Source: Synechococcus sp. LTW-R (GTDB taxonomy: Bacteria > Cyanobacteriota > Cyanobacteriia > PCC-6307 > Cyanobiaceae). From it: DNA of 64,000 nt. Positions 1 to 9,147 of the stretch are shown one piece after another; position 1 is the first letter of the stretch, and each line of letters begins with the position of its first letter. The stretch is taken from positions 558,001-622,000 of the forward strand of contig NZ_CP059060.1 in assembly GCF_014217875.1 (NCBI RefSeq), written 5' to 3'. The translations under genes and the position numbers were made by a program. The notes beneath the pieces are model-generated. The model was given only the letters and a program-made list of their open reading frames with translations. It was not told where the DNA came from and ran no database searches.

Positions 1-831
1 CTGTTGACGATGACGGCCACGCCGATCCCCAGGACCTTGGCCCTGTCGATTCACGGTGACCTGGAGGTCAGCCAGATCGATGAATTGCCGCCCGGGCGTA
101 CACCGATTCGCACGAGCCTCCTGGCTGCTGCCGATCGGGATGAGGCCTACAGCTTGATTCGTGAGCAGGTGGCCCTGGGCCAACGGGCCTATGTCGTTCT
201 GCCCCTGGTGGAGGAATCGGAGAAGCTTGATCTGCGCTCTGCCGTTGATGTCCATCAGCAGCTCAGCGAGCAGGTCTTCCCCAACCTTCAAGTCGGATTG
301 CTGCATGGCCGCATGCCCAGTGCGGAGAAGCAAGCGGCGATTACGGCCTTTGCCAGTGGCGAGACCCAGGTGCTGGTCAGCACCACCGTGGTTGAGGTGG
401 GTGTGGATGTGCCGGAGGCCAGTGTGATGGTGATTGACCACGCCGATCGCTTTGGACTGGCCCAGCTGCACCAATTGCGGGGGCGGGTTGGCCGGGGCGC
501 GGCAGCGTCCTACTGCCTGCTGGTGAATGACAGTCGCAATGCCCTAGCCCGTCAGCGATTGGAAGTGTTGGTGCGCTCGAACGATGGGTTCGAAATTGCT
601 GAGATGGACCTGCGCTTGCGCGGCCCTGGTCAAGTCCTGGGCACGCGCCAGAGCGGCTTACCCGATCTGGCCCTCGCCAGCTTGACCGACGATGGCGAGG
701 TGCTTGAGCAGGCCCGCCGGGTCGCGCAGGAGATCGTCTCGGTGGACCCGGATCTGGAGGACCATCCCGGTCTTGCCAAAGTGCTGAACGACCAGCGACA
801 CCGGGTCGCCCAAGCCGCCCGTTTGAACTGA
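1..831 (+). CDS. recG: ATP-dependent DNA helicase RecG, C-terminal part
   Basis: RecG remodels stalled replication forks and branched DNA. The gene enters from the left edge, so only about 276 C-terminal residues are present. The fragment opens in helicase motif III (TATPIPRT), continues with the second RecA-like domain, and carries motif V (STTVVEVGVDVPEA) and motif VI (QLHQLRGRVGRG) at about residues 125-166. The typical RecG tail with LRLRGPGQVLGTRQSG follows. The stop overlaps the next start by one base (TGATG), which suggests translational coupling. The N-terminal wedge domain and the Walker A motif lie outside the window. Confidence 0.95.
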   Translation: MLTMTATPIPRTLALSIHGDLEVSQIDELPPGRTPIRTSLLAAADRDEAYSLIREQVALGQRAYVVLPLVEESEKLDLRSAVDVHQQLSEQVFPNLQVGLLHGRMPSAEKQAAITAFASGETQVLVSTTVVEVGVDVPEASVMVIDHADRFGLAQLHQLRGRVGRGAAASYCLLVNDSRNALARQRLEVLVRSNDGFEIAEMDLRLRGPGQVLGTRQSGLPDLALASLTDDGEVLEQARRVAQEIVSVDPDLEDHPGLAKVLNDQRHRVAQAARLN

Positions 832-1553
832 TGCCCCAACGGCCTTGGAGTGCGATTCCCATCAGCGATTGCGCTGAGTTGCTCGAGCCTTTGCCCGAGG
901 CCTTCTTCCGCATCGAGCCCCATCCCTACGCCGCCGTTGGTGCTCCCTATGGCGCGGGTGCCTCGCCCTTTCGCTTGCGCCGTGGTGTGATCCAGCGTCT
1001 CCTGCAGGCTCAAGAGACGCTGCAGGCCCAAGGCCTTGGCTACCGACTGGCGATCTTTGATGCCTGGCGCCCGATCGCCGTACAGCGCTTCATGGTCGAC
1101 TACACCATCCGCGTGGAGTGCGAAGCGAGGGGATTCGATCTCGATCAGGATCTCCCCGAAGTCCGTTCAGTGATTGAAGAGGTCGGACGCTTTTGGGCTC
1201 CACCCAGCTTGGACCCGATGACCCCACCACCCCACAGCACGGGCGGAGCCGTCGACCTGACTTTGCTGGATCGCTCTCAACAGCTCGTCGATATGGGCTC
1301 GGAGATCGATGCCATTGGAGTGGTCTCAGAACCCAACCACTACCTCGCGGTCGCCAAGACCGCTCAGCACGGCACGGACCGTGAGCGGGCATTGGAGTGG
1401 CACCAGCGGCGCAGCCTGCTGGCCGATGCCATGGGGGCAGCGGGATTTGCGCAGCACCCCAACGAGTGGTGGCACTTCAGCTATGGCGATCAGCTGTGGG
1501 CCTGGCGCAGCGGCCAGTCCCAGGCGGTCTATGGCCGCTCCTTAGATGGCTGA
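831..1553 (+). CDS. D-alanyl-D-alanine dipeptidase (VanX-like, peptidase M15D)
   Basis: A 240-aa zinc peptidase of the VanX/DdpX type, which hydrolyses D-Ala-D-Ala in peptidoglycan recycling. The zinc site is visible: H135 and D142 in HSTGGAVD, E212 as the likely general base and H215 in NEWWHF. The substrate arginine is R80 in DAWRP. I see no signal peptide, so a cytoplasmic location is likely. The start ATG overlaps the recG stop by one base. The 3' end overlaps the convergent sulfite reductase gene by 12 nt. No van cluster is present, so a role in vancomycin resistance is not implied. Confidence 0.88.
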   Translation: MPQRPWSAIPISDCAELLEPLPEAFFRIEPHPYAAVGAPYGAGASPFRLRRGVIQRLLQAQETLQAQGLGYRLAIFDAWRPIAVQRFMVDYTIRVECEARGFDLDQDLPEVRSVIEEVGRFWAPPSLDPMTPPPHSTGGAVDLTLLDRSQQLVDMGSEIDAIGVVSEPNHYLAVAKTAQHGTDRERALEWHQRRSLLADAMGAAGFAQHPNEWWHFSYGDQLWAWRSGQSQAVYGRSLDG

Positions 1554-3338
1554 ATTGACTAGCTCTTTGACCGATTCGCGGCCGAGCTTGGCGACGTAGT
1601 CACCAAAGCTGCGGCGACCACCGGCCGCTTTCCAACCCTTGAGGAGCGGTTCGATCGTGCTCTCAAGCTTGTCCAGGGGCATGCGCTCGAGGTAAGGCTC
1701 TGCCAGGCGGCTGAGGTTTGGGGTTCCCCCCAGCCACAGTTGGTACTGATTGACGCCATCCCCGACCAGCCCCAGCTCCGCCATGTAGGGGCGGGCACAA
1801 CCATTCGGGCAGCCGGTCATGCGCACCAGGATTGATTTCTCAATCTCAAGGCGTCGCAGCTGTGCATCGAGACGCTCCAACACCTCCGGAAGGATGCGTT
1901 CGGCTTCGGTGACCGCGAGACCGCACAGGGGCAACGCCGGACAGGCAATGGCATGGCGGGCCAGCAGATCTGGAGCATCGGGGGTGTCAACGCCAAGGCT
2001 GCTCAAGGCGTCCTTGACCGCGGCGCGTTGAGCCGTCCCGATGTTGCACAGCAAGAGGTCTTGGTTCGGGGTTAACCGAATTTCCAGTTGGTAGGTCTCC
2101 ACCAGCTCGCGCAAACCGCGCTTGAGGTCACCGGACAGACGGCCGCACAGCAGCGGAATACCAACGAACCATTTGCCTGCACTGATGCGGTGCCAGCCCA
2201 GGTAGTCCTCCAGCTTGGCCTTGGGCTCAACCCGCAGGCCCTTGATGGGGTGGGAGAAGTACTTGGCATTGAGTTCTTGCTTGAACCAGCGAATGCCTTG
2301 GTCGTGGATCAAGTACTTCAGACGGGCGTGCCGCCGGTTGCTGCGGTCACCGTGATCCCGCTGCAGGGCAAGGATCGCCTGCACCAAGTCAAAGATGTGC
2401 TCCGCTGCCACATAGCCCAGGGGATCAGCGGTGCGGGCGAAGGTTTCCTCTTTGTTGTGGGTGCGGCCCATGCCACCACCCACATAGACATTGCAGCCCC
2501 TCAGTTCGCCATTGGCGTCGGCAAAGGCCACTAGGCCAATGTCCTGGGTGAGAAGGTCAACGGAGTTATCGCCCGGGACCGTGACGGCCACCTTGAATTT
2601 GCGCGGGAGGTACGTGCCTCCGTAGAGGGGTTCGTTGGCATCACCGCTGAAGACCCCACCTTCCTGCTGGCGTGAACGGGCCTTCTTCACCGCCCGGGTG
2701 GGCTTGATCCGATAGCTGAGATCCCCGTCGACCCAGAGGTCGAGGTAACTGCCCTCGGCCGCTTGGGGACTCAGGACATCAGCAATGTCATTGGCCAACT
2801 GACGGGCTGCTGGATACCCACCCTTTTCAAAGGGTGCAGCCGGAGCCATGACGTTCCGGTTGATATCGCCGCAGGCGGCCAGGGTGGAGCCCATCGAGCG
2901 AAGGATGGTGCCGATGACCTCCTTGAGGTTGTCCTTTCGGATGCCGTGCATCTGGAAGGCCTGACGGGTCGTGGCCCTCAGGGTTCCGTTCCCCAGGCGA
3001 TCCGCCAACTCATCCATGGCCAGATAGAGGCCGGTGGAGATGCGTCCGGCAGGGCTGCGCAAGCGCAGCATCATTTGCCAGTCCTTCTCTTGTCCCTTCT
3101 GGCGGTTTTCGCGGTTGTCCTGCTGATAGCTGCCGTGGAACTTCAGCAGCTGGACGGCACCTTCGCTGAAATGGCTGAGGTCGTTCTTGAGCTCGGCAGC
3201 CAGAGGATCCTTGAGATAGTCGCTGTCGGCCTTGAGCTGCTCAAACTTGGTGCGCACTGCTCCAGTGGCGATTGAAGGGGAAAACGTCCGTTCCTCAGGG
3301 CTGTTTTGCTCTACGGACTGCCCTACGGACACGCTCAC
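1542..3338 (-). CDS. sir: Ferredoxin-sulfite reductase
   Basis: Reduces sulfite to sulfide with six electrons from ferredoxin, using siroheme coupled to a [4Fe-4S] cluster, for assimilatory sulfur metabolism. With the start chosen here the protein has 598 aa. It shows both ferrite-reductase half-domains and the cluster/siroheme cysteines C466 and C472 (CPALPLC) and C510 and C514 (CPNGC). The frame is open to a TTG at 3407, but those extra residues are arginine-rich and unlike the family. I chose the GTG at 3336-3338; GTG codons at 3330-3332 and 3255-3257 are alternatives. The family also includes nitrite reductases, but the KFEQ/HGSYQQDNR type N-terminus fits cyanobacterial Sir. Confidence 0.92.
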   Translation of the reverse strand: MSVSVGQSVEQNSPEERTFSPSIATGAVRTKFEQLKADSDYLKDPLAAELKNDLSHFSEGAVQLLKFHGSYQQDNRENRQKGQEKDWQMMLRLRSPAGRISTGLYLAMDELADRLGNGTLRATTRQAFQMHGIRKDNLKEVIGTILRSMGSTLAACGDINRNVMAPAAPFEKGGYPAARQLANDIADVLSPQAAEGSYLDLWVDGDLSYRIKPTRAVKKARSRQQEGGVFSGDANEPLYGGTYLPRKFKVAVTVPGDNSVDLLTQDIGLVAFADANGELRGCNVYVGGGMGRTHNKEETFARTADPLGYVAAEHIFDLVQAILALQRDHGDRSNRRHARLKYLIHDQGIRWFKQELNAKYFSHPIKGLRVEPKAKLEDYLGWHRISAGKWFVGIPLLCGRLSGDLKRGLRELVETYQLEIRLTPNQDLLLCNIGTAQRAAVKDALSSLGVDTPDAPDLLARHAIACPALPLCGLAVTEAERILPEVLERLDAQLRRLEIEKSILVRMTGCPNGCARPYMAELGLVGDGVNQYQLWLGGTPNLSRLAEPYLERMPLDKLESTIEPLLKGWKAAGGRRSFGDYVAKLGRESVKELVNSAI

Positions 3339-3439
3339 GCACCAGGTTCTTCTTCTGCTTCGAAGGTAGCGAAGCGCCGATCTGGCTTGGGACTGGGGCC
3401 GTTTCAATAAGCTGAGCGGCTGTCGAGGCCCCCCGCTCC

Positions 3440-5605
3440 GTGTCCACCTTTCTGCTTGAGATCGGGACTGAGGAGTTGCCCGCGGATTTCGCCCGCCTCG
3501 CCTTGCCGCAACTGGAGCAGCAGGTCAAGCGTGATCTGGAGGCGGCTCGACTGAGCTTTCGTCAGGTGGAGACCACCAGCACCCCGCGCCGCCTCGTGGT
3601 TCAGGTGGCCGATCTCGCAGATGTGTCCCCGGACCTCCGCGACGAGCGCAAGGGGCCTCCGGCTGCCCAAGCGTTTAAGGACGGGGTCCCCACCCAGGCC
3701 GCCATTGGTTTTGCCAAGCGCTGCGGGATCGACCCCGCAGATCTCGAGGTGCGCGAGACCCCCAAGGGTCCCTTTGTCTTCGCTGAGGTGCTGGAGAAGG
3801 GGCGTCCCGCCCGTGAACTGTTGGCTGAGGTCATTCCCCAGTGGATTTCCGCCCTGCAGGGCCGCCGCTTCATGCGTTGGGGCGTCGGGGAGAGCCGCTT
3901 CTCCCGCCCGGTTCGCTGGTTGGTGGCTTTGCTGGGGACCGAGCTGATCCCCGTCACCCTCTCCGGCAGTGACCCGGTGGTGCAGTCCGGGCAGACCAGC
4001 CGTGGTCACCGTCTCTACAGCGACGCTGTGGCGATCCCGTCCGCCGACGATTACGCCTCCGCCCTGGCTGCTGCAGGTGTCGTTGTGAACCGCAGTGAGC
4101 GTGCATCAACGATTCGCACAGCCGTGGAGACCAGTGCTGCTGCCTTGGATGCGGTCCCCGACCTTCCGGGCGAGTTGTTCGAGGAGCTGACGGATCTGGT
4201 CGAGACCCCCCTCTTGATCGAGGGCAGCGTCGCCGACCACTACCTCGCCCTGCCCGCGGAAGTGCTGAGCACCGTCATGCGTGCCCATCAGCGCTACGTG
4301 CCGCTCTACCGCAAGGACGCGGATTCCGATCCCTTGGCCTTGGACGCGCGGAAGAGCCTGTTGGCACGTTTCCTCTGCATCGGCAACGGTCTGGCGGACG
4401 CCACCGACACCGTTCGACGCGGGAATGAACGCGTCTTGAAGGCACGACTGGCCGATGCTGAGTTCTTTGTCCAGGCCGATCGGGCGGTCCCCAGCATCGA
4501 CCGCCGCGATCAACTCCAGCGGGTGACCTTCGCCGAAGGGTTGGGCTCCCTTCTCGATCGGGTGGAACGCCTGGAGTGGCTCACCGACGTTCTCGCCGAG
4601 CAGCTTGAGCTGCCGCAGGACTCCGTCGCCCATGCCCGTCGTGCGGCCCATCTCTGTAAGCACGATCTGGTCAGTCAGATGGTTGGTGAGTTCCCTGAGC
4701 TTCAGGGGGTTATGGGCGGCAAGTACCTGCTCGCCGAAGGGGAGCCCAGGGAAGTGGCCCTGGCTGTTCTCGAGCACTATCAGCCCAAGGGCGCCGGCGA
4801 TGTCCTGCCCAGCTCCGTCGCTGGTGCCGTCGTGGCCTTGGCGGAACGCCTCGAGCTGCTCTTGAGCATCTACGCGAAGGGTGAGCGCCCGACGGGTTCG
4901 TCGGACCCCTACGCCCTTCGCCGGGCTGGCAATGGGATTCTTCAGATCCTCTGGGATCAGGGATGGAGCCTGAACCTCCAGACCCTGCTGGAGCGCGCCA
5001 CCAGCCATTGGGCGGGGCTGCTGCCTGCCTTCAAGGTCGATGCCTCGGCCTTGGCGGATGAGCTGGGCGAGCTGTTGCGTCAACGCCTGCAGAGCTTGCT
5101 GGAGGAGGCCGGCACCGATGCTGATCTGGTTCAGGCCGTCGCTGGTGACGGTGTGTCCTTGACCCGTGTCCTGGCGGATCCGGGCGATGCCCGTCAGAGG
5201 GCTGCCTTGCTCCGAACCCTGCGCTCCGCCGGTGACCTGGCGGCCGTGCAGGCCGTGGTCACCCGTGCGGCCAAGTTGGCCACGAAGGGCGACCTGCCCA
5301 CGAGCGTCCTCTCTGCCCAAATGGTTGTGGACGACAACCTCTTTGAGAAGGGCAGCGAAGCGGCCATGCTGGAGGTCCTCAATGGCTTGGAGCCCATCGC
5401 GACGGGATCGGATCTTGATCGCTACGGCCAATTGGCCCAAGGCTTGATCGCCGGATCCTCGGCCCTGGCCAATTTCTTCGATGGCGATGACAGCGTGATG
5501 GTGATGGCTGAGGATCCAGCCGTTCGCACCAACCGCCTCAATTTGCTTGGTGTTCTCAACAACCAGGCTTCGGTCTTGGCCGACTTCAGCCGCATCAGCG
5601 GCTGA
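3440..5605 (+). CDS. glyS: Glycyl-tRNA synthetase beta subunit
   Basis: Beta chain of the bacterial alpha2beta2 glycyl-tRNA synthetase, which handles tRNA recognition while the alpha chain activates glycine. The 721-aa length is typical. The start is GTG, giving the family N-terminus MSTFLLEIGTEELP. The central HD-like segment and C-terminal anticodon-binding region are recognisable, including DPYALRRAGNGI at about residue 488. The alpha gene (glyQ) is not in the window, and split glyQ/glyS loci are usual in cyanobacteria. It is divergent from sir with about 100 nt between the two starts. Confidence 0.95.
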   Translation: MSTFLLEIGTEELPADFARLALPQLEQQVKRDLEAARLSFRQVETTSTPRRLVVQVADLADVSPDLRDERKGPPAAQAFKDGVPTQAAIGFAKRCGIDPADLEVRETPKGPFVFAEVLEKGRPARELLAEVIPQWISALQGRRFMRWGVGESRFSRPVRWLVALLGTELIPVTLSGSDPVVQSGQTSRGHRLYSDAVAIPSADDYASALAAAGVVVNRSERASTIRTAVETSAAALDAVPDLPGELFEELTDLVETPLLIEGSVADHYLALPAEVLSTVMRAHQRYVPLYRKDADSDPLALDARKSLLARFLCIGNGLADATDTVRRGNERVLKARLADAEFFVQADRAVPSIDRRDQLQRVTFAEGLGSLLDRVERLEWLTDVLAEQLELPQDSVAHARRAAHLCKHDLVSQMVGEFPELQGVMGGKYLLAEGEPREVALAVLEHYQPKGAGDVLPSSVAGAVVALAERLELLLSIYAKGERPTGSSDPYALRRAGNGILQILWDQGWSLNLQTLLERATSHWAGLLPAFKVDASALADELGELLRQRLQSLLEEAGTDADLVQAVAGDGVSLTRVLADPGDARQRAALLRTLRSAGDLAAVQAVVTRAAKLATKGDLPTSVLSAQMVVDDNLFEKGSEAAMLEVLNGLEPIATGSDLDRYGQLAQGLIAGSSALANFFDGDDSVMVMAEDPAVRTNRLNLLGVLNNQASVLADFSRISG

Positions 5606-5742
5606 GGCAGAAGGCCTAGCCTGTTACGAATCGAGCGGGCAATCAGCTGACGACACTGAACCGATCCGTTGAACGGAATCAGCCCTTAAGTCGCGGCGAT
5701 TTTTCCCTCGCTCCGTTCCGGCAATCCAGTGATGCCAGGGCT

Positions 5743-6783
5743 TTGTGGCAACTGACGGTGACGTTGGTTCCTATCGCGCTGCTCTGGGCATCCATCCCTG
5801 TCCTTGCCGCTGAGCCTGCTCTGCGTTGGCTCATGGTTCCGGTTTTGCTCGCACTGTTGCTGTTTTCGGCCCGCAGCTTCTCGTTGATGCACGACTGCGG
5901 TCACAACACGCTGTGGTCGTCGTCGCTCGGCAATCGGATCACGGGCTTTGCCCTGGGTTGCCTGAATGCCATCCCGCAATTTCCCTGGTCCCGGGGCCAT
6001 GCGTTTCACCACAAGCACAACGGCAATTGGGAGGTCTACCGGGGACCGTCCTCGCTGTTGACCGTTGAGCAGTTTCTGCGTCTGTCCCCCGCGGCGCAGT
6101 GGCGTTATCGCCTGATCCGCCACCCGTTGATGTTGTTCCCCGGTGGCTTCTTCTACCTGGTGATTCGCCCAAGGCTGCAGCTGTTGCTTGGGATGGCTGA
6201 GTTCTTTGGCGCGGCCCTGAAGCACGCCATGGCATCGCCGCGCAGTGGTTTCCAAGCCTGGAAACGCTTTGTGCTGACCTTCAAGTCAAGCCACTGGTAC
6301 ACAACCGGCGAGTGGTTGGACCTCTTGTCTAACAACATTGTTGTGGTTACCAGCTGGTACCTGATGGCGGCCTGGCTTGGGCTAGGACTCTTTGTGAGTT
6401 GCTACTCCGTGGTCATGGCCTGTTCCGCGGCCATGTTCATCTGTGTCTTCTTTGTCCAGCACAATTTCAGGGGTTCCTACACCAGTGGTACCCGGGGCTG
6501 GAGTTACTTCAAAGGGGCGATCGACGGCAGCAGCAATCTTGTTTTGCCTGAAGTGCTCAACTGGTTCACCGCTGATATTGCCTTCCACTCGGTTCACCAT
6601 CTCTGCGAGCGGATCCCCAACTACAAGCTCAGGGAATGCCACCGTTTGCATGCCGATCTTCTCAAGGGCTGTACCTACTTGAGCCTGAGAGATATTCCGC
6701 GCTGTTTTGATCTGATTCTTTGGGACTCCGACGCAGAGGAACTGGTCAGTATTGATGAAGCGCTGGCCGCAGCAACCCGCTGA
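5743..6783 (+). CDS. Membrane fatty acid desaturase family protein
   Basis: Integral membrane di-iron desaturase that would insert a double bond into acyl lipids. The three histidine boxes are present, counting from the TTG at 5743: H50-x3-H54 (HDCGH), H86/H89/H90/H92 (HAFHHKH) and H282/H285/H286 (HSVHH). Hydrophobic segments flank the boxes. Regiospecificity cannot be told from sequence alone; the layout resembles Delta-12-type enzymes more than Delta-9. The start is uncertain. Family-like sequence (around RQSSDARALWQL) continues upstream in frame to a stop at 5617-5619 without an ATG, GTG or TTG. In-frame CTG codons at 5647 and 5656 are candidates. Downstream is a bidirectional terminator. 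Confidence 0.85.
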   Translation: MWQLTVTLVPIALLWASIPVLAAEPALRWLMVPVLLALLLFSARSFSLMHDCGHNTLWSSSLGNRITGFALGCLNAIPQFPWSRGHAFHHKHNGNWEVYRGPSSLLTVEQFLRLSPAAQWRYRLIRHPLMLFPGGFFYLVIRPRLQLLLGMAEFFGAALKHAMASPRSGFQAWKRFVLTFKSSHWYTTGEWLDLLSNNIVVVTSWYLMAAWLGLGLFVSCYSVVMACSAAMFICVFFVQHNFRGSYTSGTRGWSYFKGAIDGSSNLVLPEVLNWFTADIAFHSVHHLCERIPNYKLRECHRLHADLLKGCTYLSLRDIPRCFDLILWDSDAEELVSIDEALAAATR

Positions 6784-6815
6784 AGGTTGATCAACAGTGC
6801 CTTGGCTGTGGGCAC

Positions 6816-6847
6816 AAAAAAAGGTAGTGGATGAACCACTGCCTTTT
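6816..6847. terminator. Bidirectional rho-independent terminator
   Basis: An 8-bp stem (GGTAGTGG / CCACTGCC with one G-U pair, loop ATGAA) is flanked by seven A on one side and four T on the other. It sits between the convergent desaturase and chlP genes and can serve both. Confidence 0.8.
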
Positions 6848-6866
6848 GTAATCTCAGCGAAATCCC

Positions 6867-8231
6867 TTATTTGCTGGTGAGGGCCGGTTCGCGTTCTGCA
6901 GTCGCTTTGGCCTTCTGGTTGCCGACGCGGATCCCACCCTTGATGGTGCTGACCGCCAGCATGGCGTTGACCTCACCGTCTTCGCGGACGGCGCTGGGAA
7001 CGGGTTTGTAGCCCTGGGGTGCGAGGGCGTTGCCGCGGAGGACAGAGCCAAGGGTCAGCAGGGTGAGTTTGAGCTGCTGCCAGGGGTTCATCGCCACCAC
7101 CCGTTTGTAGAGGTAGCTGTCGAAGGTCAAGCGCTGAACGTCCTTGTCGTCGCACATTTCGACGAAGGCTTCGCGGGCCGCGTCGTTGCGATAGAAGATG
7201 TTCTGAAGGATTTCGAGCACCTTGTAGGTGGCGCCGTATTGGCGGTCCCACTTCTTCAGGTACTTCTTCAGGTCTGCTTCGCTCGGGACACGCTGGCCGT
7301 TCTGGCTCGCTTCGACGATCTGTTCGGCGCACATCCGACCGCTCTTGGCGGCGAAATAGATGCCTTCGCCGGAGCTCTTGGTCACGTAGCCAGCGGCGTC
7401 ACCCACCAGGGCCATGCGGCCCACCACACGGCGGGGACGGGGATGCTCGGGAATGGGGTGAGCTTCCACCTTGATCACCTCACCGTTGACCAGGCGCTTC
7501 TTGGCCCGCTCACGGATGCCTTCCTGCAGGCTCTTGATCAGGGCCTGGTTCTCCTGCATGGTTCCGGTGCCGACCGCCACGTGGTCGTACTTGGGGAACA
7601 CCCAGGCGTAGAAGTCGGGGGACACGTCCGTGCCCACGTACATCTCGGCGAGGCTCTCGTAGTACTTCATCTCCTCCGCGGGGAGCTTGATGCGCTCCTG
7701 GAAGGCGATCGCCACGTTGTAATTGCCAGCGTCCATCGCCTTGGCCACGCGGCTGTTGGCACCGTCGGCGCCAATGATCAGGTCTACCTCAAGGCTCTTG
7801 GTTTCGCCCGTGGCCTCTCCTTCGCTGTAGTCGGAATAAGTGAGGGTGTACGGCCCTTGGCGCTTGGCACCGGTGTCGATCTTGGTGACCAGGCCATTCA
7901 CCAGGTGCGCACCCAGTTCGGCGGCACGGTCGCGCAGGAAGGCATCCATGACCTCCCGGCGGCACATGCCGATGTACTCGTTCTCGTTATCGAGATTGAT
8001 GTCCACCTCGCGGTTCGAGGGGGAGATCATCTTCATGTTGCGGACCTTGCGGTCGATGATCGACTCAGGCAGGTCGAACTCAGCAACCATGCAGAGGGGG
8101 ATCGCACCACCACAGGGTTTGGCGTTATCGAGCTTGCGCTCAAAGATCCAGGTCTCGATGCCCGCCTTCGCCAGAACTTCCGCAGCACACGAACCACTCG
8201 GGCCGCCGCCCACCACCGCGACTCGCAACAT
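6867..8231 (-). CDS. chlP: Geranylgeranyl reductase
   Basis: FAD-dependent enzyme that reduces geranylgeranyl groups to phytyl for chlorophyll and tocopherol synthesis. From the chosen ATG the protein has 454 aa. It begins with the dinucleotide-binding motif GGGPSG at residues 8-13, followed by the family motif KPCGGAIP and the second FAD motif GDAAGYVTKSSGEGI. The open frame extends 26 codons further upstream, but homologues start at MLRVAVVG, so I used 8231. It is divergent from the VanY-like gene, with a shared region of about 190 nt that should hold both promoters. Confidence 0.95.
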   Translation of the reverse strand: MLRVAVVGGGPSGSCAAEVLAKAGIETWIFERKLDNAKPCGGAIPLCMVAEFDLPESIIDRKVRNMKMISPSNREVDINLDNENEYIGMCRREVMDAFLRDRAAELGAHLVNGLVTKIDTGAKRQGPYTLTYSDYSEGEATGETKSLEVDLIIGADGANSRVAKAMDAGNYNVAIAFQERIKLPAEEMKYYESLAEMYVGTDVSPDFYAWVFPKYDHVAVGTGTMQENQALIKSLQEGIRERAKKRLVNGEVIKVEAHPIPEHPRPRRVVGRMALVGDAAGYVTKSSGEGIYFAAKSGRMCAEQIVEASQNGQRVPSEADLKKYLKKWDRQYGATYKVLEILQNIFYRNDAAREAFVEMCDDKDVQRLTFDSYLYKRVVAMNPWQQLKLTLLTLGSVLRGNALAPQGYKPVPSAVREDGEVNAMLAVSTIKGGIRVGNQKAKATAEREPALTSK

Positions 8232-8423
8232 CTTGAAACCCGCTCCGCCAGAAGGATGTTGAGGCGAAGCTAACACCGCTTGATGGGCAACCGCTGGCAT
8301 CTCCAGCATGAGCTCGTAACATCACATAACCCCAGTTCCAACGGGAGTTTTCGCTTGCCTAGCCCCGGTCGTCAGACCAGTACCTCCAGGGCGGGCTCAA
8401 GCAAGGGCGGCGCTCACCCCGCT

Positions 8424-9131
8424 GTGGTGGACGACATTCCTCTCGCCACGCGCACCGTCTCCCCCACCCTTCAGCGCAAACGCCGCACTCCCGTCGCCTT
8501 GGCGAGCGCCGGTGGAGCGCTCGTGGTTGTGGCCTCTGCGCTGTACGCCCTCAGGGCTCCGATCCTTGAGCGTCTGGCTCCCGTTCCCGTTGCAGGCCTC
8601 AGTGCCCGGCTGAGCTCTGATGGACGGCTGTTGGGCCACTTTCCCTATCCCGAAGCGAACGATGCTGAATTAATCAGCATTGGTCCCGGCGTGGCACTCA
8701 ATACGCAGGCCGCCGACGCCCTGCGTCAGATGCGCCGCGCTGCGGATGCTGAGGGCGTGGACCTCAGGGTTCTCAGCGCGTTCCGTTCGATTGCGCTGCA
8801 AAAACAGATTTTCTTCGACGTCAAATCGGAGCGCAACCAAAGTGCCCGGGAGCGGGCCCGGGTGAGTGCGCCTCCGGGCTTTTCTGAGCACAGCACTGGC
8901 TATGCCGTTGACTTCGGCGATGGCCGTCGCCCCGAGACCCATCTGTCCCAGAGTTTCGACAGCACCGAGTCCTATGCCTGGCTCAAGCGCAATGCCAATC
9001 GTTTCCACTTCGTGCTCTCGTTCCCTGAAGAGAACCGGCAGGGCGTGAGCTACGAGCCCTGGCACTGGCGTTTTGAGGGTTCCGCTGATGCCCTCAAAAC
9101 CTTTGATGCAGCTGGACGTTTTTCGGATTAA
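8424..9131 (+). CDS. D-alanyl-D-alanine carboxypeptidase (VanY-like, peptidase M15B)
   Basis: A membrane-anchored zinc peptidase that trims the terminal D-Ala from peptidoglycan stem peptides. An N-terminal hydrophobic segment (VALASAGGALVVVASALYAL) follows a basic stretch, so the catalytic domain is probably periplasmic. The M15 zinc motif HSTGYAVD and the later EPWHW provide the H, D, E and H residues. The start is uncertain: I chose the GTG at 8424 (adjacent GTG at 8427), giving 235 aa. An ATG at 8283 would add a serine-rich 47-residue stretch with little family character. Confidence 0.82.
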   Translation: MVDDIPLATRTVSPTLQRKRRTPVALASAGGALVVVASALYALRAPILERLAPVPVAGLSARLSSDGRLLGHFPYPEANDAELISIGPGVALNTQAADALRQMRRAADAEGVDLRVLSAFRSIALQKQIFFDVKSERNQSARERARVSAPPGFSEHSTGYAVDFGDGRRPETHLSQSFDSTESYAWLKRNANRFHFVLSFPEENRQGVSYEPWHWRFEGSADALKTFDAAGRFSD

Positions 9132-9147
9132 TCGATGGGGTTGATCC

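Noticed and set aside
831-1553. Vancomycin resistance gene
   Set aside because: VanX-type dipeptidases occur widely in peptidoglycan recycling; no vanH, vanA or sensor genes are nearby.
4106-5440. Long minus-strand open frame inside glyS
   Set aside because: Its sequence is Gly/Gln-rich and runs antisense to a well-conserved synthetase; GC-rich codon bias creates such frames. Similar cases lie against gnd (22524-24014), typA (11887-13059) and chlP (7239-8273).
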